The translations under genes and the position numbers were made by a program. DNA of 64,000 nucleotides, from assembly GCA_027559495.1 (NCBI GenBank), contig JAMXSV010000017.1:1736001-1800000 (forward strand), in the 5' to 3' direction. Each line of letters opens with the position of its first letter. The first letter of the stretch is position 1. Of this stretch, positions 1 to 10,785 are shown piece after piece. The notes under the pieces are model-generated. The model saw only the letters and a program-made list of their open reading frames with translations, was not told the origin of the DNA and ran no database searches. This DNA comes from Aurifilum marmelostoma. Taxonomy: Eukaryota > Ascomycota > Sordariomycetes > Diaporthales > Cryphonectriaceae.

Positions 1-1197
1 CCTGTGCGCAACACCTTCGACAGGTCCCCGTTGGTCGACACGGATGCCCTCACACCGCCTGATAGGGGTATGTCATCACCACCATCACCACCACCATCAT
101 CATCATCATCACCACCACCACTGCCACCTCGTCCTCTCCCACTATACCTTGAATATCTCCTCTCCTTGCTGCGACACATACTAATCCGGTCAATCTAGGT
201 CGTCGTCGGCAGCGAGCTGTCACTGACCCCTACAACAGCAGCTCGTTGAGCCAGCGGTCATCTCCCAGCTCCCTGTCGCCTCATCTCGCTGCTGATCTCT
301 CCCCGGGCAGGGGGAGACTCACCCCGGTCACTGTCCCCGCTGGAAAGGCAGCAGTCTGTCTCGCCCAGCAGGAGACGCCAGTCCACGTCGGCGGTTCCCA
401 ACAACGTCCTGGCCCTGCGCCTCGCCGAACCGGAGCCAGGCGACACGTCGGGATTCAAGCGGGTCCAGAAGCACCCGGCCACCTTCCAGTGCAGCCTCTG
501 CCCCAAGCGCTTTACGCGTGCCTACAACCTCCGCTCTCATCTGCGCACCCACACGGACGAGCGGCCTTTTGTGTGCACCGTCTGCGGCAAGGCCTTTGCC
601 CGGCAGCACGACCGCAAGCGCCACGAGGGCCTCCACTCGGGCGAGAAGAAGTTTGTGTGCAAGGGCGATCTCAAGGCCGGCGGCCAGTGGGGCTGTGGTA
701 GGAGATTTGCCCGTGCTGACGCCCTCGGGCGACACTTCAGGTCGGAAGCCGGCAGGATCTGTATCAAGCCCCTCCTGGACGAGGAGGTGCTGGAGAGACA
801 GCGCCAGTGGGGCGAGCAGCGTATCGCACAGCAGCAGCAGGCAGCCGCCGCGCAGCAGCAGCAGATGGCCATGGGCGGGCTCATGGCGCCGCCAGCCATG
901 GACAACGGAGGGGGCTTCCAGGCGCCTGGTGGCTATATGCTACCCCAGGCCCTGCTGGCGCAGTATCCAGCCCTGGCCAACATGGACTGGGCCGCGCCTA
1001 GCATGCAGGGTGACGGGAGCGGCATCGAGGACGAGATGTCGGGCCGGTCCAGCTTTGACGCGTCAGACCTTGGCGAGGACGAAGACGGCGGCTACGTCTC
1101 TGGTCCCGGTACTGGCTACGGGCCTGGCGGCATGGGCGAGGGTTTTGGCGAGATGGGCTATGCGAGTGATTACGGATCGGGACCGAGGCGAGGCTAG
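1..1197 (+). CDS. CRZ1: CRZ1-type C2H2 zinc-finger transcription factor, 5' partial
   Basis: Calcineurin-responsive transcription factor; the family is dephosphorylated by calcineurin on calcium signalling, enters the nucleus and activates ion-homeostasis and cell-wall genes. The N-terminal regulatory part lies outside the window. Exons <1..67 and 311..1197: the donor GTATGT at 68 leaves one base and the acceptor at 310 restores the frame, reading into an SPRSLSPLER stretch typical of CRZ1. Two canonical fingers follow (CSLCPKRF with spaced His; CTVCGKAF with spaced His), then a third atypical finger with a long Cys spacing (CKGDLKAGGQWGCGRRF) ending in SEAGRICIKPLLDEE, a hallmark of ascomycete CRZ1. 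The C-terminus is Gln- then Gly-rich. The intron holds CAC/TCA repeats. An acceptor at 268 is also in phase and would add 14 codons. The family assignment is firm; the first exon is less certain. Confidence 0.9.
74..131 (+). repeat. CAC/TCA trinucleotide repeat in the CRZ1 intron
   Basis: Imperfect run of cac, cat and tca triplets just downstream of the donor of the CRZ1 intron. In reading frame it would encode a Pro/Ser stretch before a stop at 196-198, so it belongs to the intron rather than to coding sequence. Confidence 0.75.
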
Positions 1198-2777
1198 AGC
1201 CCTCCCAGTACCCGCGTGTCTGGTCTCATGCCTGTTCAGTCGAGCATAATATGTTGTCCCCTGAGGAACTCGGCGGATTGACAAGTCCTTTTTGCTTTGA
1301 AAGATTGAGGGGGCCCGGCGTTGCAGAGACGTTCTACACAAGGACACATTGTGTTCATTGATGCATCATGCTTCATCAGAGGCGGTGGGCGGCGGGACCG
1401 GCAGCCTTTTTTTTTTCCTTTTTCTCTCACTTTTTTTTTATTTCTCGAGGCGCGTTGATTCTTTTTTTTTTTTCACATGAGACCCAAGTTTGTTTATCTT
1501 CTTTTTTTCAATTTTCCTTTTTTGGCTTTTATAGACCATTTTTGGATTTCTTTTCTTTTTTGATTCTTCCACGCTTTTTAGATACCAATATTTATCTTTA
1601 TGGGGGTTTTTCTCTTACCTGTTATTTCATATATATTGATCTTTGTGTGTTTTGCTGCTATGGTAGTCACTTATAGATGTGGATGTGAATATGCGTTATT
1701 GAGGGCGGGGCTGCTTGAACTCTTGTCTGTGGATGTTGATAGACGTGATTGGTTGCTGCCCTTTGATGTTAGCCAGAGATATTCTCTTTGTATCCTCAGG
1801 ATGGTTTCAATGATGACCTTTGGTGCGGTTGATATCTTTTTCCTCTGTGCTCAGAGTGTCTTGTAATCTGTCGGCTTGTCCTTGGGAGGGAGTGGCCTAT
1901 GATCCCATTTACTGCACGCTCTTCACTGGTATTTTTCAAATGTGCTTGGGCTCACTATGGGATGTCCTGCCATAATGGTTTGCAATATCTTGCATTACAA
2001 CGCTCTCCCTTGATCTCTAGATTTATCCTCCAGAAGCTGCTTGAGGTATTGTGTGTTTTCATACTATAGATTGATCTTTTTGCACTGTTCATACAGTTGC
2101 GAAGTGACTGAAGTGTCACATTGAACTCTCTGTCTTTATCGCGGTCCCTCACAATAAAGCTTTCCAACGAGGCTTAATTCTTGTGAGTCCCACTACCTGC
2201 ACACAGATATAATAGGAGACACATTAGTTAATACACATCAAAGACTTTATTCTCTATATTCCATATCCCAGCTGCGAAGGGAGAACTGAGGCTGTAGAGA
2301 GTAATTACTATATATAGGCCCCAAAATTGTCAGACCAATGCCAGTGTTCCTAATTCTTTCTACCGAGAACCACCGAATCACAGGTCCTCTTCACAGACGC
2401 CCTGCCAAAACACTTTATAACTCGTCGGCCCAACATATTGTACCTGCAGACGGGTCTGTGGTTGGTTGTAGTTGGTGTCCAGCTCGCCTGTTCGCGTCGC
2501 GGCGCGACGTCGATTTGTAATCTGACATGATGCGGCGCATATGGTTGTGCCGCCTCCGCTCTGGATGTGAATCATTTCTTCATATATAATTAGGATGAGC
2601 CTTTTTCTTTTGGTGTCTTGTTGAGAGATTATGATGTGACCTTTATGTCATCCGGGAGCTGTCATATATGGTATAGAATTCCTGACAGCAGTCTTATTGT
2701 TTTATTACTCGTTCTAGAAGCTATCCCATAACTTGGAAAGTTTCCAGTAAAACCCATACACATTCTCGACTCTCACC
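1198..2777. other. Intergenic: CRZ1 3' region and promoter of the enoyl reductase gene
   Basis: No gene seen. 1400-1580 is very T-rich on this strand, with runs of 8-12 T, and is probably the CRZ1 3' UTR or downstream region. The following kilobase is less GC-rich than the neighbouring genes. Short open frames here have no recognisable protein character. Confidence 0.6.
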
Positions 2778-4227
2778 ATGACCACCGCTACCACCACCAC
2801 CACTTACAAAGCCCTAGTCTGCACAGGGGTAGGCGAGTCCGCGATCCAGGACCTCCCGATCCCGAGGCCCGTCCGCGAGGGCTACGTCCTGGTCCGCACC
2901 AGGGCGGTGTCGCTGAACCCGACGGACTGGAAGACGATATACAACGAGGATGGGGGCACGACGGGCAAGAAGTTTGGGTGCGACTTTGCCGGCGTGGTGG
3001 AGGAGGTCGGGCCCGGGGTGAGCAAGTTTGTCGTGGGGGATCGGATCTGTGGGATGGCCTTTGGGGGGTGAGTGTGTGTGTGTGTTTTTGTGTTTTACTT
3101 TTCTCAATGATATGGTCTACGAGATGTGAGGCTGATGCGGGCGGTGTTTTGGGGCATGGAAACAGGAAGGACTTGGAGCATGGCGCGTTTGGCGAGTACG
3201 TTCTTACGCCGGCCGACCCGGCGACTATGAAGATTCCGGAGGGGGTCAGCTTTGAGGAGGCTGCGACGTTGGGTGTTGGTGTGACGACTGTTGTGCGTAC
3301 CTGCTCACCCCTTATTTTCTTCCGCTCTCTCAGCGGCTGTGATCAGAGTTGGTTTTCCTCCCCCAAACTGACATACACATCGTACCGCTAGGGTCAAGGC
3401 CTCTACCAGAACCTCAAGCTGCCTCTTCCGGATGAGCCTGCCTCGCAGCCCTTCCCACTGTTCATCAACGGGGGTAGCACAGTAAGTTGAAGACAGGATT
3501 TTCCTATATATATATATATATCCCTCCCCTTTCCTCTGCTTCGCAAAGAACGGTGTAAAAAGATGACCTTGTATCCTGACCCATACCCCTTCTCAACAGA
3601 TGATGGGCGTCCTCGGGATCCAGTTCGCCAAACTCTCCAACGCCACCGTCCTGACGACCTCGTCCCCTCACAACTTCGCCTACCTCAAGTCCCTCGGCGC
3701 AGACCACGTCTACGACTACCACACCGACCCGGCCACCCTCGCCGCCCAGATCCGCACCGACCTCGCGTCGTTGTCGTCGTCTTCCTCCGGCGCCGCCAAG
3801 GAGCTCCCCCCTCACCCTGGCCTGGGACTGCAACCCCACGCCCGAGTCCGCGCGCCTCGTCGGCCTCGCAGCAGCAGGGGCATCCCCATCGCCGGTGCGG
3901 TACGGCATCCTCACGCTCGTCGACCAGGCCGGGGTGCGGGCTGCGTTCCCGGAGGTCAGGTGGGAGATCGGGGTGACGCTGGCGTACAGCGTGTTTGGGG
4001 AGAGGCTGGCGCGCGGGGGCGTGGTGCGGGAGGCCAGCAGGGAGGACTGGGAGTTTGGGAAGAGGTTCTGGGATCTCGCGGCCGGGCTGTTCGCGGGGGA
4101 GGGCGGGGTCAGGGCCGGGCGGGTGGAGGTGAACCGGCTGGGGAGGGGGCTGGAGGGGGTGAGGCTTGGTCTGGAGGAGTTGAAGGCGGGTAGGGTTAGT
4201 GCTGTGAAGCTGGTGTATACTTTTTGA
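2778..4227 (+). pseudogene. Medium-chain dehydrogenase/reductase (trans-enoyl reductase, ToxD/LovC-like) with a +1 frameshift
   Basis: NADPH-dependent enoyl or quinone reductase of the zinc-free MDR superfamily. Exons 2778..3067, 3166..3292, 3392..3481, 3600..4227; all three introns have good donors (GTGAGT, GTGCGT, GTAAGT) and join in phase. Family marks: LNPTDWKT near residue 50, GCDFAGVVEEVG, GDRICGMAFGG, HGAFGEY, then the cofactor-binding GGSTMMGVLGIQFAKLS. After AAKEL the frame breaks: the expected LTLAWDCNPTPESARLVG continues one frame over through RYGILTLVDQ to KLVYTF and a stop at 4227. The break sits on six C at 3806-3811; five would restore one frame. It may be a sequence error or a recent lesion. 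No polyketide synthase or other cluster genes lie nearby, so the substrate cannot be inferred. It is typed as pseudogene only because the given sequence is not openable end to end. Confidence 0.8.
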
Positions 4228-4599
4228 TGTGTGTGTGTGTGTGGTGGTTGTGAAGGAGAAAGCCATGATTCTGAGAGGGATGATTGAGGAAGAAAATGAG
4301 AAAGTGTATGGTTATATATACTCACACAGGGGGAGAGACAATGAATTTCTCAGCTTCATGTCCATCTTGGATCAGCAAGATCTCAGTCAGGGCTGTTCCG
4401 TCGGCCGTATTGATACATACAACCTGTAGTGACCGTCGCTTCATAGACAAAGACACCCAAACACCAGAAGGAAAATATGATAAACAGAAACTGCCCTTCC
4501 CCCCCCCCCCCCCCCCCCTATCTCAAGCCAACAATCCAGTAATAAACACCCCAAAGAAGATTTCCCAACGCCGTCCCAAACGATGAGGTCAAGCAATAA
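4228..4599. other. Intergenic between convergent genes, with a C20 homopolymer
   Basis: Joint 3' region of the enoyl reductase and the minus-strand DUF7053-like gene. It opens with a short GT repeat (4229-4242). About 20 consecutive C run from 4499 to 4518, a place where base counts are unreliable. No gene seen. Confidence 0.6.
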
Positions 4600-5222
4600 T
4601 CACTCAAGCATGATAACCTCCTCCCCCTCCTCCCCCCCTCCCTCTCTCGCCTCATCCGGCAACGGCGGCAGGTCCTTCTGCGTCCGCCCCACGATCCCAT
4701 CAATCACCTTCTGACAGAGGTCCCGGTGCGCAGCCTCGAAGCTCCTGACGATGAAGGGCTTCAGCACCGCGCTGCACTCGACGCGCGACCTCTCCACCAG
4801 CTCCCACCCCGCGGCCTGAGGCGGCGCCGCCGCCGCCGCCGCCGCCGCCGCAGGGGGATTCCTCCCGACGACACACCTCGTAGATGCTCCGCACCCTCGT
4901 GCCCGCTGCGGCGTCGGCCCTGACGCGCACGCCGGCGGGGAAGCTCTGGAAGATGGCGGGGAAGCGCACGTCCTTGGCCAGGCCGAGGACGACGGGGATG
5001 CGGTCGTGGACCTCGTAGGAGACGATGTTGGTGCCGTCCTCGGCGAAGAAGGGGTCGGCTATGAGGTCGTCTAGGTCTACGGGGAGGCGGTGGTAGCCCT
5101 GGAGGTAGGGGTTGGGGCGGAGGAGGGGCTCGTAGGCGTGGAGGTTGGCGATGACGAGGTCGGGGTGGGAGGGAGGGGGGGAGGGGGGAAGTGGAGGGTT
5201 AGGTCGAAGGTGGCGGGCATGA
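4600..5222 (-). pseudogene. DUF7053-like conserved fungal protein, frame-broken at two homopolymers
   Basis: Resembles the small ascomycete DUF7053 family of unknown function (a lipid-binding-like fold is only my guess). The expected order is visible in three frames: an N-terminal MPATFDLTLHF from ATG at 5222, then HPDLVIANLHAYEPLLRPNPY, IVSYEVHDRIP and RVRSIYEV in a second frame, and WELVERSRVECSAVL, FEAAHRDLCQKVIDGI to the stop at 4600 in a third. The first switch lies in a C/T tract (about 5172-5190, minus strand), where one more base would restore frame. The second fits one extra base in the G5 run 4853-4857, just before a GCC repeat read as poly-Ala. Both breaks are in error-prone runs, so the gene may be intact in the organism. 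Convergent with the enoyl reductase. Family call moderate, boundaries approximate. Confidence 0.6.
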
Positions 5223-8200
5223 TGTTGATGAGAGGGATTTAGAAAAGAGGAAACAGGACGGAGGTGAGGGAGGGTGATGATGCTTTTGCTCGGGGCGGCC
5301 GTGGCCCACTTCCGGAGCCGCGAGACGGAGGTGTCGGGTTCCACTTATCCCGGTGGCAAAAAGACAGAGAGAGAATGTGTGTCTTGGATGGCAAGTACAG
5401 TAGTGTGTGTGTATTTGTTGTGTGTTTCCGACAGGGTGGTCGTCGTCGTGTACAGTAGACGTCCAGTGAGGTGAATCCTCTAGTTCTGACCGCTGTCGGG
5501 GCGATGATGCGCCGCAACGGGACAAGGCCGCCGCCACACTAGGTGATATGAAAACTGGCTACAAAATGGATCAAGAGATAACGAAATATGACTGCTGCAA
5601 TTTTGAGGAATTTATCAAAAAGTCGATGGTCGTCTGTCTGACATATCAGCCGCCGGTCGAGGGTTGATATTGTGTGCGAGAGCAATCATAACCAGAGAAG
5701 AAAAAGGCTGAACTCGGAGTTATTTTATGGGAGAAGAGACACCAAATACTACGGACCGGCTGTGACAAAACACACACCGTGACATCCCAGCACGGGGTGT
5801 GTGTGGCGCTGGCACGGGGCAAGGCTGGTGAGCAAGCTGCTCATGAGACGCACTACGAACAGCACACAAGATCATTCTAATTCTCCTTTGTTTTCAACAC
5901 TTCTCTGTGGATGAGAGAGAGTGTGTGAGAGAGAGAATAGTGTGGCTGCTGCAGCCAGTGGTTTGAGAATTGGTGGTGCTATATTTGGGGCCTGGCAGAT
6001 CGCTGCGCCTCTCTGTGACGGTTTCATTGACGAAATCTTATACTTAAACAAATGCACGCAGGGTTCAGCTGGACCAGGTCTCGCAGGCACTTGATCGGAC
6101 TGGCTGATCTCCAGGGCTGATCTGATTACATAGAGGGTGGGTTGTGCTGGGTGACAACTCGTACTCTGGTCCTGAGATCTCTCGTCGACTCGGCCGAGTC
6201 TCGCTCTGTCTCTTGTCACCATCTTCTGTGTCTTTTTCACAGGGCCGACGACTGTCAAGACTTGGCGGGACTTTGATTTATGCGGCACATGCTGCTCGAT
6301 GGATCCTGACCAAGAGGCAGTGCAGGACGACTGGACGAGAACGACTTACAACGACAGAACCTAGGCCTGGCGCATGAATGCAGTCGTGACGTGTTAAGTA
6401 AACCCACGCTGCACCTAACGACTATGTGCTTCTGCGCACCGTGTACGATGGCTGTAGCGTGACGATGGGGTGTCAGTCCGAGGACCCCAGTGGAGTTGAG
6501 CCTTTTTAACCTCCCAAGTGCCTATAGGACGACATGCAAGGGATAGAAGAGCACGAATCATGCATGCTATGGTCCCGCGCGACTATGTCGGCCCATGGTG
6601 TATGCAGCGCAGACGTGTTCTATCAGCTGCTGCGGGCGAGTATCACCAGTTTGTATGTCGTGCATGTCTGAATCCAAGGTGGGCCGGGCCTATCGCAGTC
6701 TTTTTCCCTCCCTCGCACACGCGCCATTCCTTTCTTTTTTTTTTTCTTCTTCTTTTTTTTTTCTCTTCGTTTCTGTTTCTCTCTTCGGACTGCCGTGTTG
6801 GATTCCCGTTGGCTGGTTTCCAGTACCCGCGTGGCTGCTGCTGCTGCACACCATTCCATGCACGCTGTCTAACGGTGGCGCAAAGAGCGGCGTGAAAAAA
6901 TAAATAAAAAAGAGGAAAATTGGAAAAATAGAAAACTGGCGGTGAACAAGTGTAGGTAGTTTAAGCGAAGTCCCCGGCCGCACTTGGGGCCGAACCCAAG
7001 CTGAATCGCTCATTCTTCTTCCAGACACATGCACACGTGCAACTGGCTTCTAGCGAGGTTTTCCTTCTTTTCCTCTTCCCTTCCGGATTGGTGGGTGGGT
7101 GCAGCAGTTGCATCACTTGCCGGATACGCCCATGCTAGATTCGCGTGCCGTGCGTGGACAGATCTGTCCATAGTGATTGACTGCTGGATATGAGATAGAT
7201 GTGGCCTTTTCGCCTCACCTCGGGTACCGAAACGGTCCTGAGGATGGCAAAATAACTTTTTGTTCTGCGGTATGGTTATGTGTGTGAGATTTGTGGTTTC
7301 AGGAGGCAACATGAGGTCTGCCGGGACATGGTCCCGAGTGGCGTCTGGTGGTGTTCAGCATCATCTTTGTGATTCTGCCGATCTTGAGAAATCCCAGAAA
7401 GAATATCCTCCCCGCCTGGTCATACAGCGCAACACGTCCAGGGTAATTTTTTTCTTCTTTTCGCTCGTTCAACTTGTTTGCCGTCGACCCCCACAATCCT
7501 CTCTGAATCAATAGTCCAGCTCTTGGAGGTAACAGTGAAGGGAGGAAGAGGACACGGCAGATCCCTTTTGGCGCAGGGTCTGTTTCTGGCCGGGTTCCGA
7601 GATGAAATTGATCGGCTCAATCTGTCCTGGCCTGGCTGCCTGTCCTTCCACTTTGGTATCCTCATCCCGACGGCGACGGCTTTTCAAAATTTTCTTTATT
7701 TGGTTTTTCTTCTTCTTCTTGTTCTTCTTCTCGTCATTTTATGCCTGATATCATCCGGGCCCCGGGGCTGAAGCTCAACTCAGGATAAAACTGGACGGTG
7801 GTCAAAACCCCGAGGACGCTGGGGTGGTGGTGGTGGTGGGGGGGGGGGGCCTGGCCTCGAGGCGGGTTCGACGGGTCGCGGGAGCAGCCAGCGGGGACTC
7901 GGATCTCTGTTTTGACAGAACAGGATTGGATCACTGGTAGCACTTGTCTGGATGCTTGTTGTGGTCAGTTGCCGGAATCAAGTGTTTCAAACAAGTTTTG
8001 CCCCTCCTTCCTACCAAGTACCTCCTCGCCCTACTGTGAGTAGACCCAAAAAAGAGGGGTGTGGCAAGAAAAAGGAGCGTGACCGATTGATGGGCCAGGA
8101 GAGGGTGTCAGTGTCACCCATCCATCCATAATGGTATTGTGCTGGTCGATCAGGCACATCTGCCATCTAAGTCGTGCACTCGAGTGACCTTGGTACTTCT

Positions 8201-8555
8201 ACCTTATTGTCTGCTTGTCGGGGGATGGATTGGTGTGTGGGTGTGGGGGTGGTGATGCGTAATTCCATCTCCAGGGCCGTATGAAGTGCATAGTAGGCCT
8301 GTCAGGCTAGTAGGTGTACGTACTCAGTACTGTACTACTACTACTGTGGTACATAGCACCAACCTACCACTAATGGCATCGCGGAAGACCACACCCATAT
8401 CCACTCTGCCACTGAACCATACCACAATCAGTGGCCCCACTGTGCCGTACCCCTCCCCCAGCCATTCATCCACAACAATAGGCTCTATTCAGGTTTCCGG
8501 TGGCAGGTGAGAGAGAGAGAGAGGATGGGCTGCTGAGACTCTCGGCTGTTTACTC

Positions 8556-8577
8556 TTTTTTTTTTTTTTTTTTTTTT
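8556..8577 (+). repeat. Poly-T run (22 nt)
   Basis: Uninterrupted T tract in the intergenic region; no gene context. Confidence 0.9.
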
Positions 8578-9133
8578 CCTGTCTGAACAATGTACAGTTC
8601 CATAGTAGATTGGCATGGTACATACTGCTCCTGCTCCTGTCACTCACACACACTCTCTCGCGTTCAGCTGCAAGGTCAGGCAGGCTAATGCCGGATGACA
8701 ATCAGGTCGGGTCTCCCTGCATAGCATAGTCTGCTTTCTTTTTTTTTTTTTTTTCCCTCTTCATTTTCTTTTCCTCCTCTCATTGTGTGCCCAGTGCAAC
8801 AACACACCCTTTCCTTTTATACCTGGCCATTGTATTATCTTCTCCCCCCGTCCTCTCTGTGTCAAGGGATACAGCTGTATTGTATTTTTTTTTTTTCTTT
8901 CCTCAATCTGCATGCCCCTCTCTCATTCTCTTCTGAGTGGAGTGCAGGTGTTTTGGAGGGGCCACAAGTCGACATCTCCAGCCTAGGATCAACTGTACTG
9001 GGCAAATGTCAGAGGCTTGGTGGCATTCATTTTGTTGCTGGGTCTGAGTCTGGTCTAGTCTTTTACTTTTACTGCATGAACTGCTGCTCATCTCCCATCT
9101 TGCATTCTCCCTCTCTGATGGCTCGCACATGAG

Positions 9134-9173
9134 CACCACCACCACCACCACCACCACCACCACCACCACCACA
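9134..9173 (+). repeat. (CAC)n microsatellite
   Basis: About 13 near-perfect CAC triplets followed by C-rich sequence. Intergenic; it could serve as a variable-number marker. Confidence 0.9.
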
Positions 9174-9963
9174 CCACCTCCTCTCCCCTCCACTAACACA
9201 CACCACCCCCCCTCTCCTTCCCCCAAAACAACTCTGGCCCTTGCGACAGGTCTTCCTATTTGGTACCGGCTTAGATGAGGTGTGACAGACACCAGACTGG
9301 GGGGTGATCAGAACAAGAGAGCGGCGAGGGTTTTAAGAGGTCAGTTGCGCTGCACACGCCTTGTCATTCCTCGACAAACCAACCACACACAAAGTCGCCC
9401 CTCCATCCACCACCTGCACCACCAACCCGAGCGGTCGCATTGGGGGCCCGCCCCTTCTTCTTACACCGACCATCCCTCCCTGCATAGGAATTTGATTAAA
9501 TCTTTTTTTTCCTTTCCTGCTGTGTCTGTCATACCTGTGGACAGCGCAAACGAGGAAGGAAGGCGAAGGATCACAAAAAAGAAAGAAAAAAAGAAGGAAA
9601 AAAAAAAAAGAAGAAGAAGAAAAAAAAAAAAAAAACAAGGAAGAGAGGAGTCAGCGGAGAATTGAAGCAGCAGGTCATATTCAGCATCGTCTTTGGGCCT
9701 CCTTCCCTTTGACTAACTTGGGTCCGTCCGCAAACCCTCCCCAGCAGACTCACCCACCGATCAGACGCCGACTCGTCGATCACAGGCGACTCCTCCTTCT
9801 CTGCCAACTGCCCCGATTATCCGATCACCGAACTGTGCTTGCAACAACCAGACTCACCCACAGAAAAAGAAACCACCCCTCGCGATCCTCGCCCTTGCGC
9901 CGTCGTGCCCCATGAGTTGTATAGCTGAGCCGGATTGCGCGCCCGCCTCTTCGAACAACCAGG

Positions 9964-10785
9964 ATGGCCGCGGTCGAGGTTCGACCTTTCGTCGCAAGCG
10001 ACACCTATGGCTGGTCGCCTAGCCAGCACCCCACGACGAGGACGGCGCACGATGGGTTCTGGGCATGCCGGGAGAGAGCCCAGCAGGGAGAGGCAGGATC
10101 ACAAGCCATTGCCTGCCTGTCTGCCAGGTTGCGCCTGATTGCCGATGCGTGGATGCTCTCGCGCGCTGCCACCGTGAGTCTTGTCTCGCCTTGTCTTGTT
10201 TGTTTGAGGGATCGTTTTAGGGTTCTATGTCCATCCATCTGGATGATTAGGTTCCTGGCCTGCGCGACCCAAGTAGTGCGCCCGACTGCGCGGGTCAGTC
10301 TGCCTGGCGTTTGAGGCCGGCGCATGTAGAGCCCGCCGGTCCCAACGTCAGCGACAAACGCTAGCTAGCCTTTCGGCTTGTGTCTGTCTTTCCTTGCTCA
10401 GACCAGCCAGCGCGCCGAGCTCGACGGCTCGCTCCCCTCCCTCCACAGCTTTCTGTGTGCCGGTGTACTAATTCGTCGCTCCCGAACAAGCACCACGCGC
10501 CCCGATCCGCCCGTCAACCCAGAGTCCTCATTGTGCCCGACTTCCGCTCGACAAGATGGTCGCGATCCAGACCACAGCCGCCGCCGCCTCCCTCTTGTGC
10601 CGAGTCCGAGACCTCCTCCTCTCCGACCCTGCCTGACCCCGCCGACACGAGCTGCGCCGTGCAGCGGAGCTGCCCTGGCTCTGGCGGGCTTGACCGACCA
10701 CATCCAGCTGGTTCTGGAGGACGGGAACGAAGGGAGCGGGAGAGAGATGGTGGTTCCGATCGCGACCTATTCGCAGACCCCATGA
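9964..10785 (+). other. Spliced 5' leader with an upstream ORF abutting the start of the giant repeat-protein gene
   Basis: A GTGAGT donor at 10174 and a pyrimidine-rich acceptor ending at 10401 (TTCCTTGCTCAG) define a likely 228-nt leader intron. An ATG at 9964 in good context (aggATGGcc) opens 70 codons that end exactly in phase at the donor. Continuing from 10402 in the same phase, the frame stays open to the TGA at 10783-10785. That TGA overlaps the ATG of the main gene at 10782 as ATGA. The spliced upstream frame would have 197 codons. The encoded sequence (for example RLIADAWMLSRAAT; LALAGLTDHIQLVLEDG) matches nothing I recognise. It could be a regulatory upstream ORF, a separate small protein, or chance in GC-rich DNA. 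The splice signals are seen; the function is inference. Confidence 0.4.

Larger units (their letters stand above)
5223..9963. other. Long intergenic stretch rich in simple repeats
   Basis: About 4.7 kb with no gene I can support. It contains many homopolymer and short-period runs: T-rich at 6736-6765, CTT repeats at 7705-7735, T22 at 8556-8577, T-rich at 8738-8755, a CAC run at about 9134-9173, and A-rich purine blocks at 9577-9640. The left part (5223-5600) is the upstream region of the minus-strand DUF7053-like gene. The right part probably serves as promoter of the large repeat-protein gene. Several frames of 60-140 codons occur, but none shows domain character or splice partners. Confidence 0.5.

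Noticed and set aside
9134..9173. Regular short repeats as a CRISPR array
   Set aside because: Plain CAC trinucleotide run without spacers, in a eukaryotic genome.
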